NCBI RefSeq assembly: GCF_006715635.1
Contig: NZ_VFNP01000002.1
Location: forward strand, 248,001 to 312,000
DNA length: 64,000 bases
Reading direction: 5' to 3'
Source of the DNA: Streptomyces sp. SLBN-118
GTDB lineage: Bacteria; Actinomycetota; Actinomycetes; Streptomycetales; Streptomycetaceae
Part shown: in pieces, positions 16,873 through 25,652 of the stretch
How positions within the stretch are numbered: the stretch's first letter is position 1
Layout of the letters: every line of letters starts with the position of its first letter
The notes under the pieces: model-generated
Told to the model about the DNA's origin: nothing
The model's input: only the letters and a program-made list of their open reading frames with translations
Database searches by the model: none
Position numbers and translations under genes: made by a program

Positions 16873-17459
16873 CAGGCCATTCCAACACGGGCGTTCGGCT
16901 TGCTCCGCCCGCTTCGCCGACAGCTGAGCCGAGTGCGAGGCGTGCCGTGCTTGGCTGGGTCGGGAGCGGACGGCAGCAGTGAGGCCACCCGATCCCGGAG
17001 GTCGCCCGGCACAGCCAGCACGCCCCCGGACACCCTGCCAACCAAGATCGCCGAGGTCGGCGGTGAGCGTGGACGGCGCGGAAGGAACCGTTCGCCCAAG
17101 CGTCCGGACAAACGCTTCAGTAAACGTTCTTGTGCCCCATGCGGATTCGAACGGGTCAGCTGTGGACGTTACTGGTGGCCAGAGTCAGCGCGGCGCGGAA
17201 CGCGCCGCGCCGGAGGCGTACGAACGCTCGGCATCGGCAGGCTGGGCTCGCCATGTGCCACAACTTTCCTGCCTCACAGGCGATCGAACCGGGTGCTGCG
17301 GATGATCTCCGTTCCTGGGAAGTTGAGGAATTAAGCACAGGGTGACCGCATTTGTCCCTGCTCCTCTTCCTACCGGCAGGGGCGCCTGACACCATCCGGG
17401 GCCCGGGTCCAGTAGAGCTCGGAAGCTTTCCATGAGCGAACTCACGATGGGAGACGAGT
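16873..17459. other. Intergenic region, 587 bp, carrying a 77-bp repeat
   Basis: Contains repeat copy B (17082-17158). No gene is otherwise supported. Confidence 0.5.
17082..17158 (+). repeat. 77-bp repeat, copy B
   Basis: Related to 9944-10020 in opposite orientation, starting AAGGAACCGTTCG and ending TTCGAACGGGTCA. Weak similarity appears to continue about 25 bp past the end. One frame reads [15 protein letters not shown] followed by CAPC. No zinc-ribbon gene precedes it, so this is only the inner part of the element end. Confidence 0.7.
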
Positions 17460-18336
17460 GTGTCGACTTTCACGCGACGACGAGTGCTACGAGGCTGCGT
17501 GGCTGCGATAGCTGCTGCTGCGACGGCAGCAGCAGCGGCCCCGGCGGCACAGGCCGGGACACACGGCTTCAGGTCCGGACGGGACGGGCATGGCAAGGGC
17601 CGACTCCCGCGCCAGGGAGAGCAGTGTGAAGGTCCGGCGCCGCTCGACGAGTTGTACCGGGGTCGTCGCATACAAGGCATTCCGGTGGCACCCTTCCGTG
17701 ACACTGCCCTACTGGGACTGGACGGTGGACCGGGAGATCGGCTCCTCTCTGTGGAGCGCGGACTTTCTCGGCGGCACAGGGCGCACCCGTGACGGCCAGG
17801 TCATGAGCGGCCCATTTGCTCACCTCGCCGGAGGCTGGTCGATCCGCACGGGCGTGGACACCCGCCCCTTCCTGCGACGCAGGCTCGGCGACGGCGCAGT
17901 GTCGCTTCCCACCCGGGCGGACGTCGATTCCGTATTGGCGATCGAGACCTACGACATGCCTCCGTGGAACAGCGCCTCAAACGGCTTTCGAAACCTCTTG
18001 GAGGGGTGGCGCGGTCTGAATCTGCACAACAGGGTGCATGTGTGGGTAGGTGGCCACATGGCCACCGGCGCCTCTCCCAACGATCCCGTCTTCTGGCTCC
18101 ATCACACGTTCATAGACAAGCTGTGGGCCGACTGGCAGAGGCTGCACCCCGATTCCGGCTACCTGCCGGCCACCGCCACCACCAACGTCGTGGATCTGCA
18201 GGCAACCATGCGGCCCTGGAACGATGTCACCCCCGCCGACATGCTTGACCACTCGGCCCACTACACCTACGACACCGATGGATCCGGGGCAAGGACCAGC
18301 ACCGGCCTCACTTCACACAGCACGCTGCGCAGCTGA
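17460..18336 (+). pseudogene. melC1-melC2 tyrosinase operon remnant (deletion fusion)
   Basis: The 5' part encodes the start of the tyrosinase cofactor MelC1: TRRRVLRGCVAAIAAAATAA, an Ala-rich Tat-type signal, then LDELYRGRRIQG, the conserved MelC1 segment. Around 17690 the frame changes and the sequence becomes MelC2 from VTLPYWDWTVDR onward: SSLWSADFLGGTGRTRDGQV, MPPWNSASNGFRNLLEGWRG, HNRVHVWVGGHM and NDPVFWLHHTFIDKLW. The three CuB histidines are therefore present. The MelC2 N-terminus with the CuA histidines, and most of MelC1, are deleted. The product cannot be a functional tyrosinase. The intact operon makes melanin by oxidation of tyrosine. Confidence 0.85.
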
Positions 18337-18453
18337 GGCACACCCCCCTCCCAAGGCGGATACCGCCGCGTTGCCTTGTGGGGGCAGGTTCTGACCTCGG
18401 CTGTGCGCCTGGGGAAGAGGTGCAGGGGTAGAGGTCGTCGTCGGGAAACCGAG

Positions 18454-19458
18454 CTACATAAACGCCCGTTCACTCCCCAGGCAGCTCAGTGCCTGCATGG
18501 CCTCGCGCTCTATGCGTGACAGATCGCAGAGGGCGGCGCCTGCCCGTACAAGGTACTGCTCATCGCCTGATTCACCTGCATTTGTGATCAGTGCTGCGAC
18601 TTCCGTCCACAGGGTGGCTGCCTCGTTGTACAGCTCGTGGCCGGTGCGCAGTTGGCTGCTGTCGAGCAGTTGGGTGCATTCGGCCAGGAAGTCGCGGTAG
18701 AGGTTACGGAACAGGGCGCCGCCGGTGCCGGCCTTCTCCATCAAGAGGGCGGCCTGCGGTAGGTCCCGCTGCGGGTTGTCGGTCCGCTGGAGCCATGTGC
18801 GTACCAGCTTGCCGGCCTTCTCGACGCCGCGGTGACCCAGGTTGGCGATGGGCGGGTTGAGGAAGGCGTCGGCGCAGGCGGTGATGGCAGGAATGATCTG
18901 GCCCTGTGGGGACGGCAGGTTCCTCGGAGCGGTGAGGGTGAAGGACCGGTGCTTGGCGGTCATCGGGCCGCGCGCGGCTCTGGCCTGGGCGAGGCTGGTC
19001 AGGCTGGTGGATACCGCTCCACCTTGCTGGTCTGTGTCCACCAGGTAGGCGTCGTGGTCGTCGTAGCCGTACATGGCGACGACATGACCGCCGAAGTGCA
19101 CCTTCGACCCGAAGTAGTCCAGGTAGTAACTGTCGAGCTGCAGTCCGACGGGGCGGTCGGCGTCGATGGCGGCCACCACGTTCGCCCATGCCCTGCGTGG
19201 GGAAGTGGTCTCCTGGACCAGAAGGTCCAGCCCGAGAGTGGTGGCCAGGTTTCTGGTGAGGTCGAAAGGTTTGGCTCGCCCCCCGAGGAAGGGGAAGCCC
19301 ATGTTCTTGCTGTCCCAGTAGATGAAGGACAGACCGGAGCCGAGGCCGAAGAGCATGGGCTCGGACAGGTCGAGTCCTTGGTGCCGCAGCAGCACCCCCA
19401 GAGCTGTCGTCTCGCAGTGTTGCCTACCGCGAACATCGATGTCCTTTACCGTGGTCAT
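18454..19458 (-). CDS. BtrH_N/DUF4872 protein
   Basis: A 334-residue protein; ATG 19458 (MTTVKDIDV) is chosen because GGAGAG lies 8 bp upstream, rather than the longer ATG 19494. The N-terminal half matches the butirosin BtrH N-terminal domain, a papain-like fold: RQHCETTALGVLLRHQGLDL with the candidate Cys, LFGLGSGLSFIYW, then FGGHVVAMYGYDDHDAYLVD with the candidate His and Asp. The C-terminal half is the DUF4872-like helical domain. BtrH is an acyl-ACP:aminoglycoside acyltransferase, and relatives occur in peptide and aminoglycoside clusters. Here there is no biosynthetic neighbour, so the acyl donor and acceptor are unknown. Confidence 0.8.
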   Translation of the reverse strand: MTTVKDIDVRGRQHCETTALGVLLRHQGLDLSEPMLFGLGSGLSFIYWDSKNMGFPFLGGRAKPFDLTRNLATTLGLDLLVQETTSPRRAWANVVAAIDADRPVGLQLDSYYLDYFGSKVHFGGHVVAMYGYDDHDAYLVDTDQQGGAVSTSLTSLAQARAARGPMTAKHRSFTLTAPRNLPSPQGQIIPAITACADAFLNPPIANLGHRGVEKAGKLVRTWLQRTDNPQRDLPQAALLMEKAGTGGALFRNLYRDFLAECTQLLDSSQLRTGHELYNEAATLWTEVAALITNAGESGDEQYLVRAGAALCDLSRIEREAMQALSCLGSERAFM

Positions 19459-19746
19459 GCCATGCTCTCCGATGGGGATGATCAGCCGGGTCATCAGTTC
19501 TTCTTGCGCTGACTCTGCGGGCCCGACGAGACAGGCCGCCGCACAGAGATTCTGCGTCCGCCGCGAAACTCAGCAGAACCAGCATCTCTGCTGCCACAGG
19601 ACCTCATTCAGCCCACAGGTCTTGACTATTACTCAAGGCCCGGGAGTGCTCGGCCTTGCGCTTGTTGCGCCTGTGCGGGCCGCGGCAGCCATCCCTTGGC
19701 CGTCAATGTCTGCTCCGCGGCCCGCACTTGACGGTCGGCCCGCAAC

Positions 19747-20292
19747 CTAGACGACCTTCGAGTCCTGCTTCCAGTCCTGGGCGAGGAGCCCCAGCAGCAC
19801 TTCGTCCAGGAACTCGCCCATCACCCAGGCCGAGGAGCGCAGCACCCCCTCGCGGACGAAGCCGTTGTGCTCGGCTGCGCGCAGCATCGCGGCGTTGTCC
19901 GACAGCGTCTCGATCTGCAGCCGCTGCAGGCCACGCACGACGAAACCGTAGTGGCACAGCGTCGCGACCACGTCGGTGCCGTAGCCCTTACCACGGGCGG
20001 ACGGCAGCATCCCCAGTCCGATGTGCGCAAACCGGTTGTGATTGTCGATGCCCCAAAGCGTCGCGCTGCCGACCAGGGTGCCGCCGTCCAGCTCCACCAC
20101 GGAGAACTGGACGAGACCGTGCTCTTTGTCGTCCACCACGAGCCGCGGATCCTTCGAGCCGGGCGTGATCGGCCGCCACGGCCCGCCTTCGGCGCGCGAG
20201 GCGTTGACCACGTCGTCGTAGAGCTCGGTCCGCAGGATCGGGATGTCGTCCTCGTGCCGGGCCCTGAGCCCGACCTTGCTGCCTCTTAGCAT
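19747..20292 (-). CDS. GNAT-family N-acetyltransferase (RimJ/RimL type)
   Basis: A 181-residue protein from ATG 20292. The acetyl-CoA site is clear: IGLGMLPSARGKGYGTDVVA gives the R/Q-x-x-G-x-G/A signature. It is followed by the RimL-type strand LQRLQIETLSDNAAMLRAAE and HNGFVREGVLRSSAW. Substrate could be a protein N-terminus, an amino-sugar or an antibiotic; nothing nearby decides. It is monocistronic, with 260 bp to the downstream end of the NACHT gene, also on the minus strand. Confidence 0.85.
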   Translation of the reverse strand: MLRGSKVGLRARHEDDIPILRTELYDDVVNASRAEGGPWRPITPGSKDPRLVVDDKEHGLVQFSVVELDGGTLVGSATLWGIDNHNRFAHIGLGMLPSARGKGYGTDVVATLCHYGFVVRGLQRLQIETLSDNAAMLRAAEHNGFVREGVLRSSAWVMGEFLDEVLLGLLAQDWKQDSKVV

Positions 20293-20554
20293 GCAAGCTT
20301 CTTATCCGGCCGGACTGGCCGGCGGCAAACCAATATGTGGGAACTCGCCGCGGGTGCCGACGCTCTGGCGCTGCGGGGAACCGCATGACTGACCGGCCGA
20401 CCACCCGTCCGTCCGTCCACAGCCTTGCATCGGTGAGCTCGAACAGCTCATCCCGCCGGGCGAACGAGCGCGCGTGTCACGGTCGCCGCGACACCAAGGG
20501 CGGCTCAAGGCCCGTACCCATTGGTGCTGCGTGCTGTGCGGTGCCTGACACCCA

Positions 20555-22717
20555 TCAGCGACCACCTGCCGTCGACTGTTCGTGCTGCTTGTAGACCTCG
20601 GCCAGGCGATCCCGGAGCCGCGCGTGGCGGAACTGGTAGACCGCGCCAACCTGGCGCAGCACGCCTCGCTGGTAGGCGTCGTCCAGGAAGGCGTTCACAG
20701 CCCACGGAAGCCTCCCTGTCAGAGGTAGCCAGATGCGGACCAGGACCACCCACCGGCCCCAAGCGGTCAACGTGCCGAGGCCGAGCCCGACCGCGAGCCC
20801 GGTCGCGAGCCCACTCGTGACCCCGAGTGCGAATCCGTTCACGAGCGCGACGACGATCCCGAACCCGAGCCCCACCGCCAGTCCGACCGCGAGCACCTCG
20901 GTGAGCACGGTCGTGCGGTTCGTGTTCAACAGGTCCCAAGGGCTGACCGAGGATTTTGTCTCGATGAGAGCCTCAAGCCCCGCCATGAGCGCAAGGATGA
21001 GCCCGACCGCCAGTCCGAGTGCGAGCCCGACAACGAGCCAGTTCCCGAACACGACGGCGATCACGGTCCTGGGGTAAGCCAGGAGACCCGCATAGACCGC
21101 CATTCCGAGCCCGAACACAACCCCGAACACCAGCCCGCCCGCGAGTCCGCCCTGAATTCTGGGTAGGAAACTCGCCTTCACTCTCTTCGACCCGCCGCGG
21201 ATCTGGATGTGCATGCGCGACGGTTCAAATGCGCCGCCGACCTTGAGCTTTGACCCGAATCCGTGCATGAGCCCGAAAACCAGCCCGATCCCCAGCACAT
21301 TCAGAAGCACGTTGACGGATGCCTCTCTGGGCTCGCTCGTGAGCCCGAAGACGAGCCCGAGCATGGTCCCTGACACCAGCCCGCTCGTGACCCCGGAGAT
21401 GAGCATGCGCGAAGAGAGGCTCATGGCCGTTCCCATCCGCCACCACTCGATGTCGTGTGTGTCGAGTGATTGCAGGTGTGTGGCGAGGTAGCCGAGCCAG
21501 TGGCGGGCGCGTTCGGCGCGCCACGGCCGGCGTTTCGCGGCGGGGCGGTTGCTGAGAAAGCGGTCGTAGGCGGTGGGGATGAAGTTGTCCAGGAGATGGT
21601 CTTCAAGGGCTCCTCTGGTGCTGAACTCCTCGTTCTCCAGCAGCTTCACCGGATCGCGGCCGGACTTGTAGACGGTGTGGGCGAGTGTGACCATCAGGGG
21701 GGTGGTCAGCACTGCGGCCAGATTGGCACAGGCCGGTATGTCGCGGTGGCGGCGCACGTTGTTCAGGACGTGCTCCCAGCCGGTCGGGGTGGCGGTGTCC
21801 GTGCCGTCGCGGGGGGTCGAGTGGGGGGCGGGCGTATTGGTGGGGTGCAGCAAGTAGTTGACGGAGTCGTCGAGGGTGAGGTCGGTCAGTTCGATCCCGG
21901 CGAACAGCGCGGTTGTTCCCACGGCGGCTTCGAGTTCGGCGCGGCGACTCGTCATCAGCAGCGGCACGGTGGTGGCCCTGAGGTCCAGCAGGGCGGCCTC
22001 GTGCAGGCCATCGGCGATCTCGTCGAACCCGTCCAGGATCGCCAGCACCCGGTCGGCACCGACCAGCGCGTCGGCCCACGTCGATCCGTCGGGGCCAACC
22101 CCGGCCAGAAAGGGGTGGTCCCGCTCCAATCGGTCGATCATCCAGTCCCGCAGCGGAGTGGTGGTGGGATTCCACGATCCCAGACTGAAGATCACCGGTA
22201 CCGGTGCTTCGCCGGTTGGAGTGCGGGCTTCCAGTCGGGCCCTTGCAAAACGCCGGATCAGGATGGTCTTCCCCGAGCCCGCTTTGCCCAGCACCATCAG
22301 TCTGCCGGGCTTTGTCCCCTCGTAGAGCGCCGCAATCCGTTCCAGCGGGCCGGTCAGGTCCAGCGGCAGCGTGGCCACCGCCTTGGCCGAGTCGTCGAGG
22401 ATGCTGTTCCGGCGGCCGGTCAACGTCGAAGGTGCCGGTCGCCAGCGCACAGGCAGCGGGGCCGGATCCCATAACCGCTGCTGCTCCTCCTCACGCTTCA
22501 GGAAGCCGCTGACCCTGTCCGCGAGCAGATTGGCCTTCCCGGCCAGCGAGTTCTCGGCGGGGTGCGCTGCGGGAAGGATGAGCACATTGCTCGCGTTGTC
22601 GCCGGTGCTCACGATGCCGTAGTTGTCACCGTCCAGATTCACCGACCGGTCGCCGCCCGACTGGTCAGGCTTGTGCTCGGCGGGGTCCGGCTTCTGCAGA
22701 CCGGGCCTGCCGCTCAC
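20555..22717 (-). CDS. NACHT NTPase with N-terminal signalling motif and membrane domain
   Basis: A 720-residue STAND NTPase from GTG 22717. Residues 23-47 hold a short motif (VNLDGDNYGIVSTGDNASNV). Walker A is GKAGSGKT (144-151); Walker B with the NACHT acidic extension is VLAILDGFDEI (about 224-234); MTSRR is a sensor-like Arg region. From about 430 to 690 there are five or more Gly/Val/Leu-rich hydrophobic stretches, apparently membrane segments, instead of a leucine-rich or TPR sensor. Its start overlaps the stop of the upstream gene by 4 bp (GTGA), so the two are coupled. The upstream protein ends in the same motif. This matches the layout of bacterial NLR-like immune proteins that recruit an effector by motif-motif (amyloid-like) contact. 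An anti-phage or cell-suicide role is inferred. Confidence 0.85.
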   Translation of the reverse strand: MSGRPGLQKPDPAEHKPDQSGGDRSVNLDGDNYGIVSTGDNASNVLILPAAHPAENSLAGKANLLADRVSGFLKREEEQQRLWDPAPLPVRWRPAPSTLTGRRNSILDDSAKAVATLPLDLTGPLERIAALYEGTKPGRLMVLGKAGSGKTILIRRFARARLEARTPTGEAPVPVIFSLGSWNPTTTPLRDWMIDRLERDHPFLAGVGPDGSTWADALVGADRVLAILDGFDEIADGLHEAALLDLRATTVPLLMTSRRAELEAAVGTTALFAGIELTDLTLDDSVNYLLHPTNTPAPHSTPRDGTDTATPTGWEHVLNNVRRHRDIPACANLAAVLTTPLMVTLAHTVYKSGRDPVKLLENEEFSTRGALEDHLLDNFIPTAYDRFLSNRPAAKRRPWRAERARHWLGYLATHLQSLDTHDIEWWRMGTAMSLSSRMLISGVTSGLVSGTMLGLVFGLTSEPREASVNVLLNVLGIGLVFGLMHGFGSKLKVGGAFEPSRMHIQIRGGSKRVKASFLPRIQGGLAGGLVFGVVFGLGMAVYAGLLAYPRTVIAVVFGNWLVVGLALGLAVGLILALMAGLEALIETKSSVSPWDLLNTNRTTVLTEVLAVGLAVGLGFGIVVALVNGFALGVTSGLATGLAVGLGLGTLTAWGRWVVLVRIWLPLTGRLPWAVNAFLDDAYQRGVLRQVGAVYQFRHARLRDRLAEVYKQHEQSTAGGR

Positions 22718-23094
22718 TGGTGCAGGGCGTTCTTCGCACCGTCGCCGGTGGAAATGATCCCGCAGTTGTTCCCGGCGACGGCGACGCTGCGCTCACCGTC
22801 GGTCTGGACGTTGGGACGCTCGGGCAGCAGCCCCGAGAGCTCATCGGCAAGGCCCGGGACGTCCCTGAGCGTCTCCCCCAGCGCGGTCCCCGACTCCGTG
22901 CGCCGCGAGGCGAGCACGTCCCGATCCTCGTCCGCGCCCGCGTCCGCCGGGCTGGTGACGGTGACCCCAACGGGGTCGGCGCCGGCGCCGGCGCCGCGGT
23001 TCAGGATCCTGGCGAGCAGCCGCTGCCTCTCAAGCAGCTCTTCGATCTCGAGCACAGGCGTTCCCCCTGTCGCGGAAGCGAATTCAGGTTCCAT
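22714..23094 (-). CDS. Small NACHT partner with C-terminal signalling motif
   Basis: A 126-residue protein from ATG 23094; the open frame continues upstream but without family-like sequence. The first half is helical (IEELLERQRLLARIL), the middle polar, and the last 25 residues read VAVAGNNCGIISTGDGAKNA, closely matching residues 23-47 of the NACHT protein. The gene overlaps the NACHT gene by 4 bp. In known NLR pairs the effector carries the motif at its C-terminus and the NTPase at its N-terminus, exactly as here. No enzymatic effector domain is recognisable, so it might be an adaptor, or its N-terminal domain may be unknown or reduced. Confidence 0.65.
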   Translation of the reverse strand: MEPEFASATGGTPVLEIEELLERQRLLARILNRGAGAGADPVGVTVTSPADAGADEDRDVLASRRTESGTALGETLRDVPGLADELSGLLPERPNVQTDGERSVAVAGNNCGIISTGDGAKNALHQ

Positions 23095-23439
23095 GCTAGC
23101 CAGGCAGGCACACCTTCGGTCAGCGGTTCGGCCACGAAATTGATCCCAGGTCAGGTCCACCCGGACGGTTGCGATGTCAGATCCCCCGGAGACTTCACCG
23201 GCCTGCCCGCATTTCCGGAGGGAAACGTTACGCTCCCGCACGCGTTCATGAGGCAGCAAACTCACCGTCATGGCCTTCGTCGTGGTCACGAGCGCGATGC
23301 GACCGCCGCCGGCGCCGGGCACCGGTCGTCCCTGGGGCAGGTGCACACCCTTCCACCAGGCCGCCCGGGGGCAGCGCCGGGACGTGCCCTCCCCGGCGCG
23401 GGCGAACACCCTACTTCTGACTCGGCGCTGCCTCCGGAA

Positions 23440-23886
23440 TCAGCCCTTGTGAAGGGCACCGAGCTGGCGCAGCAGCCCGAGTTGGTCCTCAAGGCCCCAC
23501 CGCGCGGCGATCTTGCCGTCCACGACACGGAACATGGCCATGCCGCTCATGGACACCCGCTTCCCCGTCGCAGGTACTCCATGGAACTCACCACTGTGGG
23601 TGCCGGTGAAGGTGAAACGCTCGGCGACCGTCTCGCCCTCGGCGACGAGTTCCTCGATGGCGCAAGCGGCATTGGAGAACCCTTTGTGCAACGCCGCGAA
23701 GATTTCCCGTACCCCGTCGATTCCCGGTGCTGCACCCGCCACAGTGCTGTTGAACTTCACGTCTTCATGGACGAGCTCGGCCAGCACGTCGAAATTCCCC
23801 TTGTTGACCACCTCCTCACTGAAACGACGGATAACACTCTTCGGGGTCTTCCTGGCACTTTTCGCCTCTGCCACGCCACCGCTCAT
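23440..23886 (-). CDS. SnoaL-like ester cyclase/NTF2-fold protein
   Basis: A 148-residue protein; ATG 23886 is chosen for the GGAAGGGCG ribosome site. It has the SnoaL pattern: FSEEVVNKGNFDVLAELVHE followed by DVKFN, AAPGIDGVREIFAALHKGF, then ERFTFTGTHSGEFHGVPATG, and the C-terminal FRVVDGKIAARWGLEDQLGL. His and Asp residues of the pocket (GTHSG, EDQLG) are present. Such proteins include polyketide cyclases, but most environmental members have unknown small-molecule substrates. It is monocistronic. Confidence 0.8.
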   Translation of the reverse strand: MSGGVAEAKSARKTPKSVIRRFSEEVVNKGNFDVLAELVHEDVKFNSTVAGAAPGIDGVREIFAALHKGFSNAACAIEELVAEGETVAERFTFTGTHSGEFHGVPATGKRVSMSGMAMFRVVDGKIAARWGLEDQLGLLRQLGALHKG

Positions 23887-24330
23887 CGATCGCCCTTCCG
23901 TTCCGCTCCGGCCGTCAAGAATCGACAAGCAGACTAGGACGGACGCCAAAGAACGCCCCGGCCATCGTCGCCCGATTCGCGAATGCCGCCCGACCGGCCT
24001 ACCAGTCACCGCAGCCGATTTGCGGCCAAGGCCTCGAAGACGCCTGTACGCCAGCCCCTTGACCCGGCCGACCAGCCCGCCTCACGGCCGAGCCAACCTG
24101 CCACGGCGGATCCGGGAGCACGTGCTCCAGAACTCGGGCGCCTTAACCCGTACCTTCCTGCCGTCGCAGCGCGATCCCGGTCCGCTTCCCCAACCCCGCG
24201 GGATGACTGGGGAGCGGTTCACCGAAGTTGTCTGGAGATCCGCTCGATGCGTTCAAGTAGTTTCAGGTTGAGGGCCACGCGAAGCTCCCTGATTGCAGGC
24301 GCAGGCCTCGCCGTCCGGGCGCCGGATTGA
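23887..24330. other. Intergenic region, 444 bp
   Basis: No recognisable gene. A short minus-strand stretch (24219-24293, LRVALNLKLLERIERISRQL) could be the end of a lost gene. Confidence 0.4.
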
Positions 24331-24780
24331 TCAGGCCGCGAGCGCTGCGGGCTCACCCAGGCGCCGGGCGGCGGTTCGCCAGGCGGCGGTGACTGCCTGG
24401 TGGGCGGCCGCGCTCGCTGCTGCAATCTCGCCGGGCAGCTGAATCGCGGCGCCGACGTGTACGTGTAGGCGTGGACGGCGGGCAGGGGCAGTCAGGAGTC
24501 CTGCGACCTGCTTGGTAGGGCTGCCGGATGTGACCCGGCGGGCTCCGGCCTGGCCGATCGGAATGATGGGGGCACCGGAGGCGAGGGCAAGGCGTGCGGG
24601 GCCGCTGTGGAAGGAGTCGGGGGCGGCTTCGGCGGCATCCCTGCGGCGCGGAAGCTGCCCCTCGCCGTAGATGAGCACGTGGCGGCCGACGTCGAGCGCT
24701 GCCGCGGCCCTGTCCAGTGATCGGTCTCGCCGCAGCAGCCATGCTGCGGGCGGCAGCCGCCAAAGTACCGGTCCACGCAC
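24331..24780 (-). pseudogene. PlsC-type acyltransferase fragment
   Basis: About 149 residues matching the middle and C-terminal part of 1-acyl-glycerol-3-phosphate acyltransferases: a substrate-binding EG motif (VLIYGEGQLPRRR), then HSGPARLALASGAPIIPIGQ and a C-terminal tail. The catalytic His-x4-Asp block that should lie about 40 residues before EG is not present. The plus strand over 24717-24950 is open for a hydrophobic peptide, probably by chance. Best read as an N-terminally truncated, inactive gene. Confidence 0.6.
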
Positions 24781-25069
24781 CAGCGACGATCGCCTTCGGC
24801 GTTACCTGGCTCGGGGCCCGGCTGTCGCTTGCCTGGCGCCCCGAGTGGCCGATGCTCGCCCTGATGGCAGCCGTCGCGCTGGCGGCGGCCGCCGGGTGGA
24901 GCCTCATGGCGCTGCGCCCCGGTTCCGGCGTCAAGAGCGTCCGGCCGTAGGCGGTCACGCGGGGGCGGAACTCAGGCGCAAGCTCGCGCCCTGACGATGA
25001 GCAACCACCCTCACTTGAACGGTCGCCCGACTTGAACGGCCGAGCGGCTCGGTGCCAGAACGCACGTGG

Positions 25070-25453
25070 TCAGAGGGGCTTGAGCCGGTTGTGCAGGAGG
25101 CAGAATTCGTTGCCTTCCGGGTCGGCCAGGACGTGCCAGTTTTCGGTGCCGGTCTGACCGACGTCGACGAGCCTGGCACCGAGAGCAAGCAACCGCTCCA
25201 ACTCGGCGTCCTGGTCCCGGTCGGTGGGGTTGACGTCGATGTGCAGTCGGAGCTTCCCGGTCCGCGGGTCGCTGCTGGGGCTGAGGATAAGGGTGGGCTG
25301 CGGGCCGCCGAAGCCGGCGTGGGGCGGCCCGATCTCGATGCTTCCGTCGTCTTCCCGGGCGAGTTCGACGTAGCCGAGGACCTCGCTCCAGAATGCGGCG
25401 AGCCGGTCGGGGTCGGCGCAGTCGATGATCAACTCACTGATGCGGCATGCCAT
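25070..25453 (-). CDS. VOC-superfamily (glyoxalase/dioxygenase-like) protein
   Basis: A 127-residue protein from ATG 25453. MACRISELIIDCADPDRLAA then FWSEVLGY is the typical VOC first module. LRLHIDVNPTDRDQDAELER with GARLVDVGQTGTENWHVLAD and PEGNEFCLLH is the second module. Metal-site candidates are His in LHIDV and Glu in GNEFCLL. The length is that of single-domain VOC proteins, which act as dimers. The substrate is unknown; related proteins include antibiotic-binding and isomerase members. Confidence 0.85.
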   Translation of the reverse strand: MACRISELIIDCADPDRLAAFWSEVLGYVELAREDDGSIEIGPPHAGFGGPQPTLILSPSSDPRTGKLRLHIDVNPTDRDQDAELERLLALGARLVDVGQTGTENWHVLADPEGNEFCLLHNRLKPL

Positions 25454-25652
25454 GCCCGTCAGTGTAGGTAGACAACCCGAGAATCGATCGTCGGCCGCGT
25501 GCTGGAAGAACCGGGAGGCGGCAAGACGGCCTGGCGTTCGTCGCCGTCGACCGCCACGGCAACGGGTGGTCGCTAAAGGCCGCGACCCGCCCGCCTCCCC
25601 CTGCAGCGACCTGGAACCACGTGCCCGCGCCGTGCCCGCCGTGGCGTATGGC

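Noticed and set aside
17130..17160. tRNA-like GATTCGAAC word
   Set aside because: It resembles a tRNA T-loop, but the flanking stems do not pair and no acceptor or anticodon arm is present.
24717..24950. Hydrophobic 77-residue plus-strand frame
   Set aside because: Overlaps the PlsC fragment on the other strand; no ribosome site and no family match.
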